Shown here: positions 51,746 to 61,214 of the stretch, piece after piece | Layout of the letters: each line of letters opens with the position of its first letter | Numbering within the stretch: position 1 is the stretch's first letter | The notes under the pieces: generated by a model | What the model saw: the letters and a program-made list of their open reading frames with translations, nothing else | What the model was told of the DNA's origin: nothing | Database searches by the model: none | Made by a program: the position numbers and the translations under genes | Assembly (NCBI RefSeq): GCF_026262505.1 | Contig: NC_067204.1 | Span: 15,208,522-15,272,521 of the forward strand | From: Trichomonas vaginalis G3 | Lineage: Eukaryota > Parabasalia > Trichomonadida > Trichomonadidae | Direction of reading: 5' to 3' | Length of the DNA: 64,000 nucleotides

Positions 51746-52300
51746 ATGGATAACACAGATTTAAAAATTTTAATTGATGATTTAGTACTTAATCAAAATT
51801 TTCTTAATTATTATGAATTAAAATCATATCTCCAAAAACATAATAATTATATAACGGGTGATGATATGGAATATTATTATCCGTATTATAAAAATGAAAT
51901 TTTGAAATATCATGATAAAATAATTTCTAAAATTAAAGACAAAATTAAAAATAATGAATATACAAAGGAAAAAACTAAATCACAACTTAAACAATTGAAA
52001 GATTTCAAAAATAAAGTATTAACAGAAGAAGATATTGATGAATTATATAAATTATATAATCATGAGCCGCAAAAACAAAAGGTGCAAAACACACAGGTCC
52101 TTCAGACCATAAATGAAGCACAAGCTTTAATTTATGATTCATTAGTTAAACCATATTCAGCCCGACTTTTAAATGAAGATCAACTTTTGGAATTCATCCT
52201 TCAACATAAACTCGAAGCGGGAAAGTATATCAAACCTTTATATACAGCATATTTAAAACAAATGAATAGAATACATCCAGAATTAATGAAGGGGGAATGA
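51746..52300 (+). CDS. unknown helical protein upstream of integrase, Polinton D
   Basis: An intact 184-residue frame starting MDNTDLKILIDDLVLNQN. Almost entirely helical and Lys/Tyr-rich. It contains QKVQNTQVLQTINEAQ, whose coding sequence (52081-52110) is shared with the fibre gene of the same element. The stop overlaps the start of the next gene by four bases (ATGA), typical of linked translation or a once fused gene, so it may be the N-terminal part of the integrase. Function unknown. Confidence 0.55.
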   Translation: MDNTDLKILIDDLVLNQNFLNYYELKSYLQKHNNYITGDDMEYYYPYYKNEILKYHDKIISKIKDKIKNNEYTKEKTKSQLKQLKDFKNKVLTEEDIDELYKLYNHEPQKQKVQNTQVLQTINEAQALIYDSLVKPYSARLLNEDQLLEFILQHKLEAGKYIKPLYTAYLKQMNRIHPELMKGE

Positions 52301-53248
52301 AATCCAAAATCAAAGCAGATAAAATTAAACCACTTGCAACACCAAAACCTCCAACGACAGTACCTCCTCCTCCTTCAGTTAATCCTTCATCATTCACTTT
52401 ATTATATCCATTTCAAACATTAAAGAAGCAAAAAGATTTTAAAAAGGATTTCAAAATATTAAATAAACCAACTGACCCAAAAATTCAACCGTTAAAGGAA
52501 AAATTTAGTCGCCCTTCATTTGCTCCATATCCATATTCATACGAAATCGATCATCTGGAATATTCAAAAGGAAACGTTACTTATTTATTTGCCATTAACA
52601 TTAACACTAGATATTTATATTGCATTCCAGTGAAAGGGAAAACAGAACAGGAAACAAGAAGAGCTATACAATACTTACTAGATCATGAAAGAGTAGATAA
52701 TATCAGGGGATGGTGATAAAGGATTTCAGGCAGCTATGGCTCATTATTTCCCACAAATTAATTTTTTCTTTTCATCCTCTCCATATACGTTTCATAATAA
52801 AATAGTTGATGCGGTAATGAGAACTCTTAGAGATGCGTTAGGGGTTAACGGTCAGATATACTGGGATGGAAATCATGACTCCATCATACAACAGTTAGTA
52901 TATTATTACAATAATACATGGCATAGAACTATAAACATGAAACCAGTGGAAATGAAAAATGATATTTCAAAAGAATGGGAATATATTAGAAAGCAAATGG
53001 AAAGGTTGAATGATGTTAAACGTGAACAAATTAATTCGGGGCTCATGAATTTTAAACAAGGGGATAAAGTTTTGATTCATCTCGATTATGGAAAAACTGA
53101 TAAATCAATGACAAAAAGAAGACGAAGATTTGACACAATAGCTGAATTTGTTAGATATATTAACGGCAATGCATTAGTTGAAGTTGACAATAAATTAATA
53201 GAAATTCCGATTTATTTTATTACTCCATTATATTTAAATAATATTTAA
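52297..53248 (+). pseudogene. retroviral-type (rve) integrase of Polinton D, damaged
   Basis: Starts MKSKIKADKIKPLATPK with a Pro-rich linker. The catalytic core has YEIDHLEYS (first aspartate) near 52540, a GDKGFQAA second-aspartate region near 52715 and HNKIVDAVMRTLRDAL near 52795, then LVYYYNNTWHRTINMKPVEM, the conserved end of the core. The C-terminal part FKQGDKVLIHLDYGK plus a strand-rich end resembles the SH3/chromo-like integrase tail. It inserts the element into the chromosome. About one break. Confidence 0.85.
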
Positions 53249-53268
53249 TTTTTTTTATTTCGTAAGAA

Positions 53269-53541
53269 ATGAGTGACAACAAAGCAGCCAAGAGTCCAGA
53301 CAATGAATATAAAAAGAAACTAAACAGAATTAAATCAAAAATATGCTATTACAAAAAGAAGCCGCAATGCGGTGGGGTTGAAAACGATAAAGAGAGGAAA
53401 GAAATAATCGAAAAATTAGAAACTTACCGTTCAATCCTTAAACTGAGTGAAGCAAAAATAAAAGAATTTAATAGAATAAATAAATTGATTGGAAGAGATG
53501 AATTTAATAAAGATGAATTTTTAAACTCAATCCAAATTTAA
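53269..53541 (+). CDS. small basic coiled-coil protein, Polinton D
   Basis: An intact 90-residue frame starting MSDNKAAKSPDNEYKKKL. Lys-rich, helical, with one Cys pair (KICYYKKKPQCGGVEND). It follows the integrase by 20 bases after an A/T leader (ttttttttatttcgtaaga). No family recognised; nucleic acid binding is plausible. Confidence 0.55.
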   Translation: MSDNKAAKSPDNEYKKKLNRIKSKICYYKKKPQCGGVENDKERKEIIEKLETYRSILKLSEAKIKEFNRINKLIGRDEFNKDEFLNSIQI

Positions 53542-53567
53542 TTTTTATTCCTCTTCGACAACGTCTC

Positions 53568-53777
53568 GAATAACTGAAGGTGTCACTACGTCACCATGTC
53601 ACCAGGTTAATTAACTTCTCTGAAAAATGATGACAACATGACATTTTGACAACAGGTACGAAAGGAGGAAGGCATTTATGAATTATTTTTGAATAACTGA
53701 AGGTGTCACTACGTCACCATGTCACCAGGTTAATTAACTTCTCTGAAAAATGATGACAACATGACATTTTGACAACA
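53568..53777. repeat. two 87-bp direct repeats with GTCAC iterons
   Basis: The 87-bp unit, starting gaataactgaaggtgtcac, occurs at 53568-53654 and 53691-53777. Each has GTCACtacGTCACcatGTCAC, three boxes at 8-bp spacing, and tgacaacatgacattttgacaaca. It fills the space between the convergent plus genes and the primase-helicase. A reverse copy is at 56200-56275. Confidence 0.85.
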
Positions 53778-53814
53778 CAGCGGGATTAATGCAAAAATAA
53801 ATTCCAATCATACT

Positions 53815-56126
53815 TTATAAAGCTTCATTTACAGGTATTTCATCGTCAGTAAATGAATCCTCATTATCGTTTGGTTCAACCCGTTTATATAATCCTTTCA
53901 TTTCTTCTTTCAAAACATAACACCATGTTTGTTTACCATCTATTCTTCTCTGTTTCCTATCACATTTATCCTTAATGCTCATTTGGAAATTCTTGTCTTT
54001 CATGTCTGATGGTTTGCAGAATAGAGCATTTTTACACGTCATACCTGCACACAATTCATCATAATGTGTATTTATCCATACATCTAAAGGATTTGTTGAT
54101 AATTCTATTAAATCTTGTTTGGCTTCAGTCATCGGTATGATTCGTACATTAAATGATGAAAGGTCGTAATTGAGGAAATATGTTAGTAAATTATCATAAA
54201 ATTCCTTTGTGCATGAATTCATCAAATTCTTGAAGTAATCAAATTGACCCTTGAATTTACCATTAACCCTTAAAACTACGTATCTTCTGTCTCCAACTTC
54301 AATTTTGACAGGGTAAACGTTATTAGTTACCAAAATGAAGTTTGCAACGTTCTGAGCAGTTCTTCTGGGTTGATTCTTTTCATTAATTCTAATTTCATTA
54401 TCCGTAATAATTGATTTCAAAGCGTTGAAGTTTGCGAGTCTGTCTTCACCAACATTCTTGAGTTCATTAAGTACAAGAAACATTTTATTCTCAACTACTG
54501 AATTGAAATTACCGTTAGCTCACTTATTTCAGTAATGTTTTTACATGAATAACCGGCGAGAAGTTCAGAAATAATGTCTGTAAATCTGTTTTTACCTGTT
54601 CCCTGAAGTCCTTTCAAAATAATTGCTGTTTCATTCTTGATTCCAGGATGTTGAATCATTGATGCAATCCAGCCGAGTAGGTATTTATACACTTCATCAT
54701 TATTATCACAAATGGCTTCTTTAATGAAATTCATAAACATCTCAATTTTTGAGTAATCGGGCTTTTCGAGAACGTTGTATTTATAACCTTGAAACGTTGA
54801 GAAAACATCTGGAGAATCAGATTTAAAGCAAACACCCTTAACGGTTAATGAAGATAATTGATTTAGTAGTACGTCCCATGCTGTTATGGTTTTACCTTCT
54901 TCTTTAAATAATTTAATCATTTTGAGTGACTCTTTCATGTTTGATTGAAGAACGAATGATATTTGATTCATTCTGTCGTGGATATTATAGTCCTTTTGAA
55001 TGAAATATTTATTTCCACAATCTACAAAACGGATTACACGTGATAAATCCTCAATTACTTCAGAACTGTTTTTATACTGATGATTTTCAGCCTTGCGTCT
55101 AATATCTGTTTATCAAAACGAGTCATCAAGTTTGATATCAAATGTTATTTTTGGCTTACGTAATAAAGGTAAAACATATTCATCATAATATTCCTTTTGA
55201 TATAGTTTTAGAATCTTCACCAAAACAAATGGAGAAGTCATTAAATGTGCATATCTACTACGTGCTTTTTCAAAATTACTTTTTGCATTTTCTGTTAAAC
55301 TGCAGAAGTTATAAACGTTATCGTATGCTTCATTAATCAAATGATTAGGTAACGAATTAATAGCTTGAAACAGTGTGAATAATGTAACTTCTTTTTCTAA
55401 ATTCATGTTTCCACCGTCATTATGTACTTCAAAATCACTGATGCCATCAACTATGCTCTGGGCAAGTTTATCGTCAATGTTTACATCTTTGTTTTCATTC
55501 ATTATACTCTTTATTTCTTCATTCTTCTGTTCAACTCTTACCTTAATATTCAAATCATTTAATATATCATTCACTGTTCTAGTTAATGTTGAATCGTAAC
55601 TTCCACGAATGAATGAGTATGTATTGATTGGTTCTGTTGCATTCTTGCGAACTCTTGAATCAGCCATAACCACTAAAGAACGCTTTGAATCATCCATTGA
55701 AGTCATGATATCGATATCATAATCATTGCAGGAATAACATTTAATCATTCTGTTCGAAACTGCATAGAAGAAATTAGTGTTGCAATAAATGTGAAGACCT
55801 CCTGAAGCGGTTTTAACGATAACATCTTTATCCGAAAGTTTTGATAAAATATCTTTTCTAACTGTTTCTTTAAGTTCATCATTGTACGATTTATTGATAT
55901 CAACATCTATAATCGTTAAATTTGATATTTTATTTGCTAATAAAGCTGTACCAGTTTTCCTTCCTCTTCCTCCATCGTGTTTGAGGTAGTTATGTAAATC
56001 AATCTTGTTTTCACCAATTCTTTCGTTGAGGGTTTTAGTTTCTGCCACAACTAATTCCTCAGCTAATGAATCAATAACTTTTTCATCAGAAATGATATAG
56101 TTGCTGTTGTTGTTTGTTGCTGTCAT
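53815..56126 (-). pseudogene. AEP primase plus D5-like SF3 helicase of Polinton D, damaged
   Basis: Start MTATNNNSNYIISDEKVID at 56126. The first 340 codons form a prim-pol type archaeo-eukaryotic primase: LTIIDVDINKS (metal-binding DxD) near 55910, VKTASGGLHIYC near 55800 and a YDIDIMT strand near 55710. Then follow the D5_N-like linker (TITAWDVLLNQLSSLTVKG), the P-loop GLQGTGKNRF near 54600, Walker B FLVLNEL near 54470, and sensor NFILVTNNVYPVKIE near 54320, diagnostic for SF3. It primes and unwinds element DNA. About two to three breaks. Confidence 0.85.
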
Positions 56127-56199
56127 TTATATAGGAATAAAAAAATAAAAATAATTTTAAAACTAACTTTATTTTTGGACTGCATCATATTTCCAGGAC

Positions 56200-56275
56200 T
56201 GTTGTCAAAATGTCATGTTGTCTCATTTTTTCAGAGAAGTAAATTAACCTGGTGACATGGTGACGTGGTGACACC
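56200..56275. repeat. reverse copy of the GTCAC iteron repeat
   Basis: The reverse complement of most of the 87-bp unit at 53568, with three GGTGAC boxes (ggtgacatggtgacgtggtgacac). It lies directly upstream of the primase-helicase start, so that gene is bracketed by inverted copies. Confidence 0.8.
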
Positions 56276-56285
56276 CGAAACCATA

Positions 56286-56321
56286 AACGTAAACATTAAC
56301 GTAAACATTAACGTAAACATT
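56286..56321. repeat. 12-bp tandem repeat aacgtaaacatt x 3
   Basis: Three perfect copies at 56286, 56298 and 56310, next to the iteron repeat and within the space between the primase-helicase start and the fibre gene end. Confidence 0.9.
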
Positions 56322-56426
56322 ATTTCTGCAGTTCATCCATTACTTCATTACCTAATTAATTACAGACATAAAATATATTTAGTTCATTCGGTAAGCCTTG
56401 ACCCAAAGGTCTGGGCTCAAGCACAT

Positions 56427-57491
56427 TCAATGAACACGGTACCATGCGAATACAGTCACAAATGGTGGCATGTAATCTGCACCCGAACCCGTTGGATTTG
56501 TTGTGAAAGTGTGTGAATGATTTCCTGCGGTTCCACAGAAAATACCTGTGCTTGAATCTATTGGGTCAGTTGAAATATCAGATCTATTCATTCCCTGTCT
56601 ATTCAAACCCGCTGCAAGATTTGTATAACCTCTTTTTGTTATTGAATGTGAATGATTACCTGTTGTGTTTGTAGTTCCTGTATGAGTGTGCGGTGGAAGG
56701 TTTGCTTCTTTAATTTTCTTCGAACCTCCTGTTTGCTTTGAATATCTAGCACAGTATAAGAATTTGTCTACAATCTGCTTCCACGTACCAAAACCTAAAA
56801 CTGTTGATGGATTTGTTGAATTCATTGACGTATAAATAGAACCAACAGGATATAATGTTTGAAGAATTTCATTTTTCATGCTTGTAATCACATCATTTAC
56901 TTCCGACTTCTTTGCATAATTTTCATTAACATAAGTTTTATCTGCTTTAAGATCTAAACATCCTGAAACCCATTCTGTATCAGCTTTAACTTTAAAAGTC
57001 TCCGATGTCCATTCATGATACCATTCAACCTTTTCTTTAATTTCATTATCTTTTTCATCAACATAAACCAAATTTGCTTTCTTCATTAACTCACTATCCA
57101 CATATTCCTTATCCACCCTCTTCATTATGTCATTTAGGAAACCTTCTATGAATTCCTCATTTAAATTAAATCTTCCAATCTTCAAAACTTTAGGAAATGC
57201 ATTTAATGCGTAATATCTCTGTTCTTCTGGTGGAATTGATGTTATATCATCCGTTATTCCTTTAATTTTTGAATTCATAAATAAAATTTCTTTTATATTT
57301 GATATCACTGCACCACCTTTGCAAACGAATTCGAAATGGTCATTTTTCAATACTATCTCCAAATCTCCATATTTCAACCTTTGCGTTTGTTCTGCCGTCT
57401 TTGAATTATATGCATATATGGCGTATGTAATGGTCTGAAGGACCTGGGCGCTTTGCGCCTTAAGTTGTTGTGGTTGCTGTTGTTTAATCAT
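56427..57491 (-). CDS. tail-fibre/baseplate gp10-like protein of Polinton D
   Basis: An intact 354-residue frame starting MIKQQQPQQLKAQSAQVLQ. The N-terminal half has beta and helical parts and the repeated phrase LKADKTYVNENYAKKSEV, a spike-like shaft sequence. The C-terminal 140 residues are a phage collar/baseplate domain: YPVGSIYTSMNSTNP, GFGTWKQI, then HTHTG, GNHSHS and GNHSHTF metal-binding HxH motifs and the end MPPFVTVFAWYRV. In phages such domains form the tip that contacts the host. On a Polinton capsid it would be a candidate receptor-binding spike (inference). Confidence 0.8.
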   Translation of the reverse strand: MIKQQQPQQLKAQSAQVLQTITYAIYAYNSKTAEQTQRLKYGDLEIVLKNDHFEFVCKGGAVISNIKEILFMNSKIKGITDDITSIPPEEQRYYALNAFPKVLKIGRFNLNEEFIEGFLNDIMKRVDKEYVDSELMKKANLVYVDEKDNEIKEKVEWYHEWTSETFKVKADTEWVSGCLDLKADKTYVNENYAKKSEVNDVITSMKNEILQTLYPVGSIYTSMNSTNPSTVLGFGTWKQIVDKFLYCARYSKQTGGSKKIKEANLPPHTHTGTTNTTGNHSHSITKRGYTNLAAGLNRQGMNRSDISTDPIDSSTGIFCGTAGNHSHTFTTNPTGSGADYMPPFVTVFAWYRVH

Positions 57492-57515
57492 TTATTATGA
57501 TTTAAAAATAAATAT

Positions 57516-58226
57516 TTAATCCGTTATCTCATCGGCTATTTTCTCTATTTGAAATTGCCATAATATTTCATTCATAAATTCTAAATCACAATCAAATAGG
57601 TCAGTTATTCTAAATTTAATATTTGATAAATCTTTTGAATGAAGAATAAATGAATTCCCGGATAATTGAAACGGATATGATAAAGAAAATGTGTTTAAGT
57701 TGATGGATAAAATGTTTTGTATTGATGGGTAAGAGTTAGGGTCTAATGTTTGATGTGAAAATCTCATTGGGGTATTAACTTTATCACATTTGATTAAAAT
57801 GAAATTGGAACCAGTGTCAGAATACAAAACATCCCCAACATCTTTTTCAAAATTTAATATCCCCAACAATGAACGAAGATGAGGAGTACAAAATTTAATT
57901 TTCAGCGGGAATTTAATAAGGTTATTTATTTCATCAAGTTCAAAAAGTTTATCGGGTTTTGATTTAAAATTTTCTTCATACCATACGATAAATGATTCAT
58001 TTAAATAACTTAAAATCATGTTAATATCCCATTTCGCTATCACATTATTTATATACATATCATACGTTTTTTCAAGGTCATCTTTAATAAATGATATATA
58101 ATCTGAAGGGTCTAAAAGAATGGGATTAAATTTACCACTCACAGAAACGAGAGTAACATTATAAATTCCGCTAACTGTTAAATTTAATTCACAGCTATTA
58201 TTCGAAATAATATTGATAATTGACAT
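57516..58226 (-). CDS. unknown 236-residue structural-cluster protein, Polinton D
   Basis: An intact frame starting MSIINIISNNSCELNLTVSG at 58226. The beginning and end are strand-rich (GIYNVTLVSVSGKFNPI, FSLSYPFQLSGNSFILH) with a helical middle (DINMILSYLNESFIVWYEEN). It lies between the fibre gene and a divergent plus gene (19 bases apart). Its place and make-up suggest a capsid or vertex protein that could carry the fibre. No family recognised. Confidence 0.55.
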   Translation of the reverse strand: MSIINIISNNSCELNLTVSGIYNVTLVSVSGKFNPILLDPSDYISFIKDDLEKTYDMYINNVIAKWDINMILSYLNESFIVWYEENFKSKPDKLFELDEINNLIKFPLKIKFCTPHLRSLLGILNFEKDVGDVLYSDTGSNFILIKCDKVNTPMRFSHQTLDPNSYPSIQNILSINLNTFSLSYPFQLSGNSFILHSKDLSNIKFRITDLFDCDLEFMNEILWQFQIEKIADEITD

Positions 58227-58245
58227 TTTTATTACGATTAAAAAT

Positions 58246-58725
58246 ATGGTAAAGCGTTATTTTCCGGTGATAAATAAAACTAGAATAAGATTACCTCAAG
58301 AATTCATAAATTCAACGAATAAGAAATTCATTCATGTTATAAATTTTAGTGTTTTCAGAAAATATGAGTCAGTGTCATATTCATCAACAGGTTATATTTC
58401 ACTTCATTCAAATTTAGTTCAATCAAACCCATATAATGACCATTTCATAAGATTTTCAGATGGTATTAAAAATGTAATTGATAGATTAAAATATGAACAG
58501 ATTGACAATATCGAATTTTTGGAATTTTGGTTTAAATATCCCGATGGAAAAAAGATTGAAGTTAAAGATAAAGCTGATACTATAACAAAAACAATTACAA
58601 TGACCGATCCGGATAGTGGGGAACAAAAAGAAATAAAACAAACGATAGAAACTGGTGAAAGGTCAATTATTATTGATTATGATTCAAAGGATTATTATTC
58701 GATAATGTTAATGCTTGAATATTAA
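58246..58725 (+). CDS. unknown small protein, possible minor capsid, Polinton D
   Basis: Start at ATG 58246 (MVKRYFPVINKTRIRLPQEF); an earlier frame extension overlaps the divergent gene and is rejected. 159 residues, beta-rich (HVINFSVFRKYESVSYSSTG, IDNIEFLEFWFKYPDGKKIE). Its stop overlaps the convergent stop of the next gene (within 58722-58725). Position in the gene cluster resembles the plus genes at 12316 in A and 29961 in B. Single jelly-roll fold is possible but unproven. Confidence 0.5.
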   Translation: MVKRYFPVINKTRIRLPQEFINSTNKKFIHVINFSVFRKYESVSYSSTGYISLHSNLVQSNPYNDHFIRFSDGIKNVIDRLKYEQIDNIEFLEFWFKYPDGKKIEVKDKADTITKTITMTDPDSGEQKEIKQTIETGERSIIIDYDSKDYYSIMLMLEY

Positions 58726-59390
58726 ATAGCCTTAACAAAGAATTTTTCAAGTGATATTTTATATTCATCAACTATTTTATTATAAATATCATTATATGTT
58801 AAATGAAGTTCAGTTGTTGTTCCATTCTTTGATATCTTAATTGTGCTAATATCCTTTATAGGATTTATTTTTGCAACTATTCCGCAGCATGAAACCTCAT
58901 CATCTATGAAAAATTGAATCTTAACGTCTGAATCTTGAACATCACAAAGAATGGCGATAATGTGAATTAATGATTCATAAGGTAAAATAATTAAACCTGA
59001 TTGATCAATTAAATTTATTATTGAATCATAATTATCAGTTATTATATCACGGTAAATTTTCATTAATTCAGAATTAATGTCTATTTTATATGGGTTCTCG
59101 ATGTTTGATGAAAGAGGCGGGGGGTATGTTGGATAAGTGGGAATTTCAACAGGTTCTTTACCGGGTTCAGATAAAATGATTGGGTCTCCATTCTCATGGT
59201 TTTCTTCATTCTCCTGTTTCGGTAAGTCACGAGTTAATAAATTTGGTTGAGTTGCTGACCTTGTTAATTCGGGGCTAACATTAACTTTAACATTTTGAAT
59301 AATTCGTGATTTATCATCATTTACGTTATAACCAACCGTAATCTCTGCTTTTGCGTTAGTGTTCTTTTGACTAGTGAAACGTCTTCTCAT
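58722..59390 (-). CDS. CCG-motif structural-cluster protein, Polinton D
   Basis: An intact 222-residue frame starting MRRRFTSQKNTNAKAEITV at 59390. A basic then acidic, proline-rich disordered half (PVEIPTYPTYPPPLSS) leads to a folded domain with EVSCCGIVAKINPIKDISTI and TTTELHLTYNDIYNKI. The gene at 11716 in Polinton A has the same layout. Its conservation across divergent elements suggests a core virion function. Ends overlap by four bases with the convergent gene at 58725. Confidence 0.6.
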   Translation of the reverse strand: MRRRFTSQKNTNAKAEITVGYNVNDDKSRIIQNVKVNVSPELTRSATQPNLLTRDLPKQENEENHENGDPIILSEPGKEPVEIPTYPTYPPPLSSNIENPYKIDINSELMKIYRDIITDNYDSIINLIDQSGLIILPYESLIHIIAILCDVQDSDVKIQFFIDDEVSCCGIVAKINPIKDISTIKISKNGTTTELHLTYNDIYNKIVDEYKISLEKFFVKAI

Positions 59391-59422
59391 TTATATTCGA
59401 ATAAAAAAATATATTTAAACTT

Positions 59423-60322
59423 TTATTTTGCTGGAAGTTTTGAATCTATTATTCCCTGTATTTGTTCATGAAGTTGATTTTTAGCTGTTTCATTGTAATT
59501 AATAGACCTAATATATTCATTAATTGCATTCTTATAATCATCTGATTTCTCAAATTTTCTTTTATCTAATTCCTTAACTAAATCATAAGTTAAACCTCGT
59601 TGCTGATATAATGGTTTCTTAATTAAATCTTTGAATGCTTGAGATAAAGCACCTGATGCAATTCTTGCTACTATAATTGGTTGGAATTGCTGTTTAAGTT
59701 CATCTTTAACATTTGCGAAAACTGGATCGAATAAAGCAACTTTAAAGAATTTCTTAGCTGAAATTTCAGGTCTAATATTTGCATATTGACCATCAAACTG
59801 GTTAGAATATCGTGGTAATCCATCCGGTCCCTCTTCAATAGCATTTAATTCTTCATTGAAATAAGAATATGGATTATAACGGTATGAATTAATTGGACCA
59901 TTTTCACCTTCTCCAATGTATTGTTTAACAGCTTTTCCATTTTCATCAAATTGCATAGGATAACGTTCATTATATGCTTTACGTTTAGGATAATCAGTTA
60001 TAGTTAATTTATAACCATTTATGACTTTAATATTACCTTGACCATCAGTAACGAAAACTTCATTTATACCATCAGGTTTTCCATTTGGACCTGTAATGTC
60101 TGCTTCGTGTGCTTCCCAATTTGGACCTTGACGTTTGGCATATGCTTGAGCTTCTGGTAATGTTAAAACGTTTCTCATTTGTTTAACATCTTTTTGAAGA
60201 CCAGCAACAATATGAACTAATTCTTTCATTCCATCAGGAACTTTCATAGTTCTATTATATGCACCCTTTTTGTTTGTTCCTTGTTTTAATGGAACCTGTA
60301 GAAGATTTGCCATTTCTGTCAT
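59423..60322 (-). CDS. unknown 299-residue structural-cluster protein, Polinton D
   Basis: An intact frame starting [20 protein letters not shown] at 60322. Helical, with [20 protein letters not shown], a glycine/acid-rich middle ([20 protein letters not shown]) and a lysine-rich helical C-terminus. It lies between the CCG gene and the ATPase, all co-directional with 30-40 base gaps. A large helical protein in this position could be a capsid cement or core protein. No family recognised. Confidence 0.6.
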   Translation of the reverse strand: MTEMANLLQVPLKQGTNKKGAYNRTMKVPDGMKELVHIVAGLQKDVKQMRNVLTLPEAQAYAKRQGPNWEAHEADITGPNGKPDGINEVFVTDGQGNIKVINGYKLTITDYPKRKAYNERYPMQFDENGKAVKQYIGEGENGPINSYRYNPYSYFNEELNAIEEGPDGLPRYSNQFDGQYANIRPEISAKKFFKVALFDPVFANVKDELKQQFQPIIVARIASGALSQAFKDLIKKPLYQQRGLTYDLVKELDKRKFEKSDDYKNAINEYIRSINYNETAKNQLHEQIQGIIDSKLPAK

Positions 60323-60362
60323 GTTTAATTATAAATAAAAAATAAAAATTAATTATAAAAAG

Positions 60363-61190
60363 TTAATCAAATTTAACACTTCCTTTATTTAAATCAACTA
60401 TTATTTTTCCATGTTCACCTAATTGCTGATATTGTGTGTAAAGTTCATTAATGCTCATTGGTAAATTCACTTGATAAAGCATAACGTTCAACTGTTGACG
60501 ACTAAACCCACTGAAAATGAAAAGTGTTGATAGATTTGATTTAATGTTTGTGCTTAATGCTTTGAAGTATTGAACAGCCATGAAGAATGAACACTGAATG
60601 TGTCGACATTGAGTTAATAACTGATTAAAATATGATTTCTCATTTGTTATTAGTTTTGATTTCACTGCATCATCTAGAAAAATGAGTGAATGCAAAAATT
60701 CTCTATCAAAATTTGAAATAGAAAGTGTTTCAAATAATTCATCCCGTTGTTTATCAATAATTTTATCCTCTAATCCTTGCTTCTTGATTGTATTATATAA
60801 TTCTTTATACATTAAAAAGTTTTTTAAATAATCTTCTGCTTCTTCTTGTGATAAGTAAATAATTGGAATTTTGATTAAATGCTTTAAAGATTCAAATGTA
60901 TCATCTGAAGGTGAACCTGAACGGTTGATATAAATTAACACATGTGAATAGGGGGAAGTGTTAGCAATAATGATAATTTGTTTTAATATCGTTAATGTTT
61001 TACCTTTATTTTGTTTACCAATTGCTGCAGTGATTGAATTTAAGTAACATTCAGAATATGGAATTTTCATTAATTTTTCCTTAGATAGAGCATTTCTATT
61101 ATCACTCAATACTTCATTAATCATATCATCTACGTATGTATTATATACTCCCGCTAATTCTTCATAAGGGGTGGATGAATTTAAATCCAT
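60363..61190 (-). CDS. FtsK/HerA-type packaging ATPase of Polinton D
   Basis: An intact 275-residue frame starting MDLNSSTPYEELAGVYNTY at 61190. Walker A region AAIGKQNKGKTLTIL at residues about 55-69 and Walker B HSLIFLDDAV at about 167-176. A sensor region follows (HIQCSFFMAVQYFKAL), as in adeno-PRD1-type genome packaging ATPases. It lies just behind the capsid gene, the usual Polinton arrangement. Pumps element DNA into the preformed shell. Confidence 0.85.
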   Translation of the reverse strand: MDLNSSTPYEELAGVYNTYVDDMINEVLSDNRNALSKEKLMKIPYSECYLNSITAAIGKQNKGKTLTILKQIIIIANTSPYSHVLIYINRSGSPSDDTFESLKHLIKIPIIYLSQEEAEDYLKNFLMYKELYNTIKKQGLEDKIIDKQRDELFETLSISNFDREFLHSLIFLDDAVKSKLITNEKSYFNQLLTQCRHIQCSFFMAVQYFKALSTNIKSNLSTLFIFSGFSRQQLNVMLYQVNLPMSINELYTQYQQLGEHGKIIVDLNKGSVKFD

Positions 61191-61214
61191 TTAATCAAAA
61201 ATAAATTTATAATT

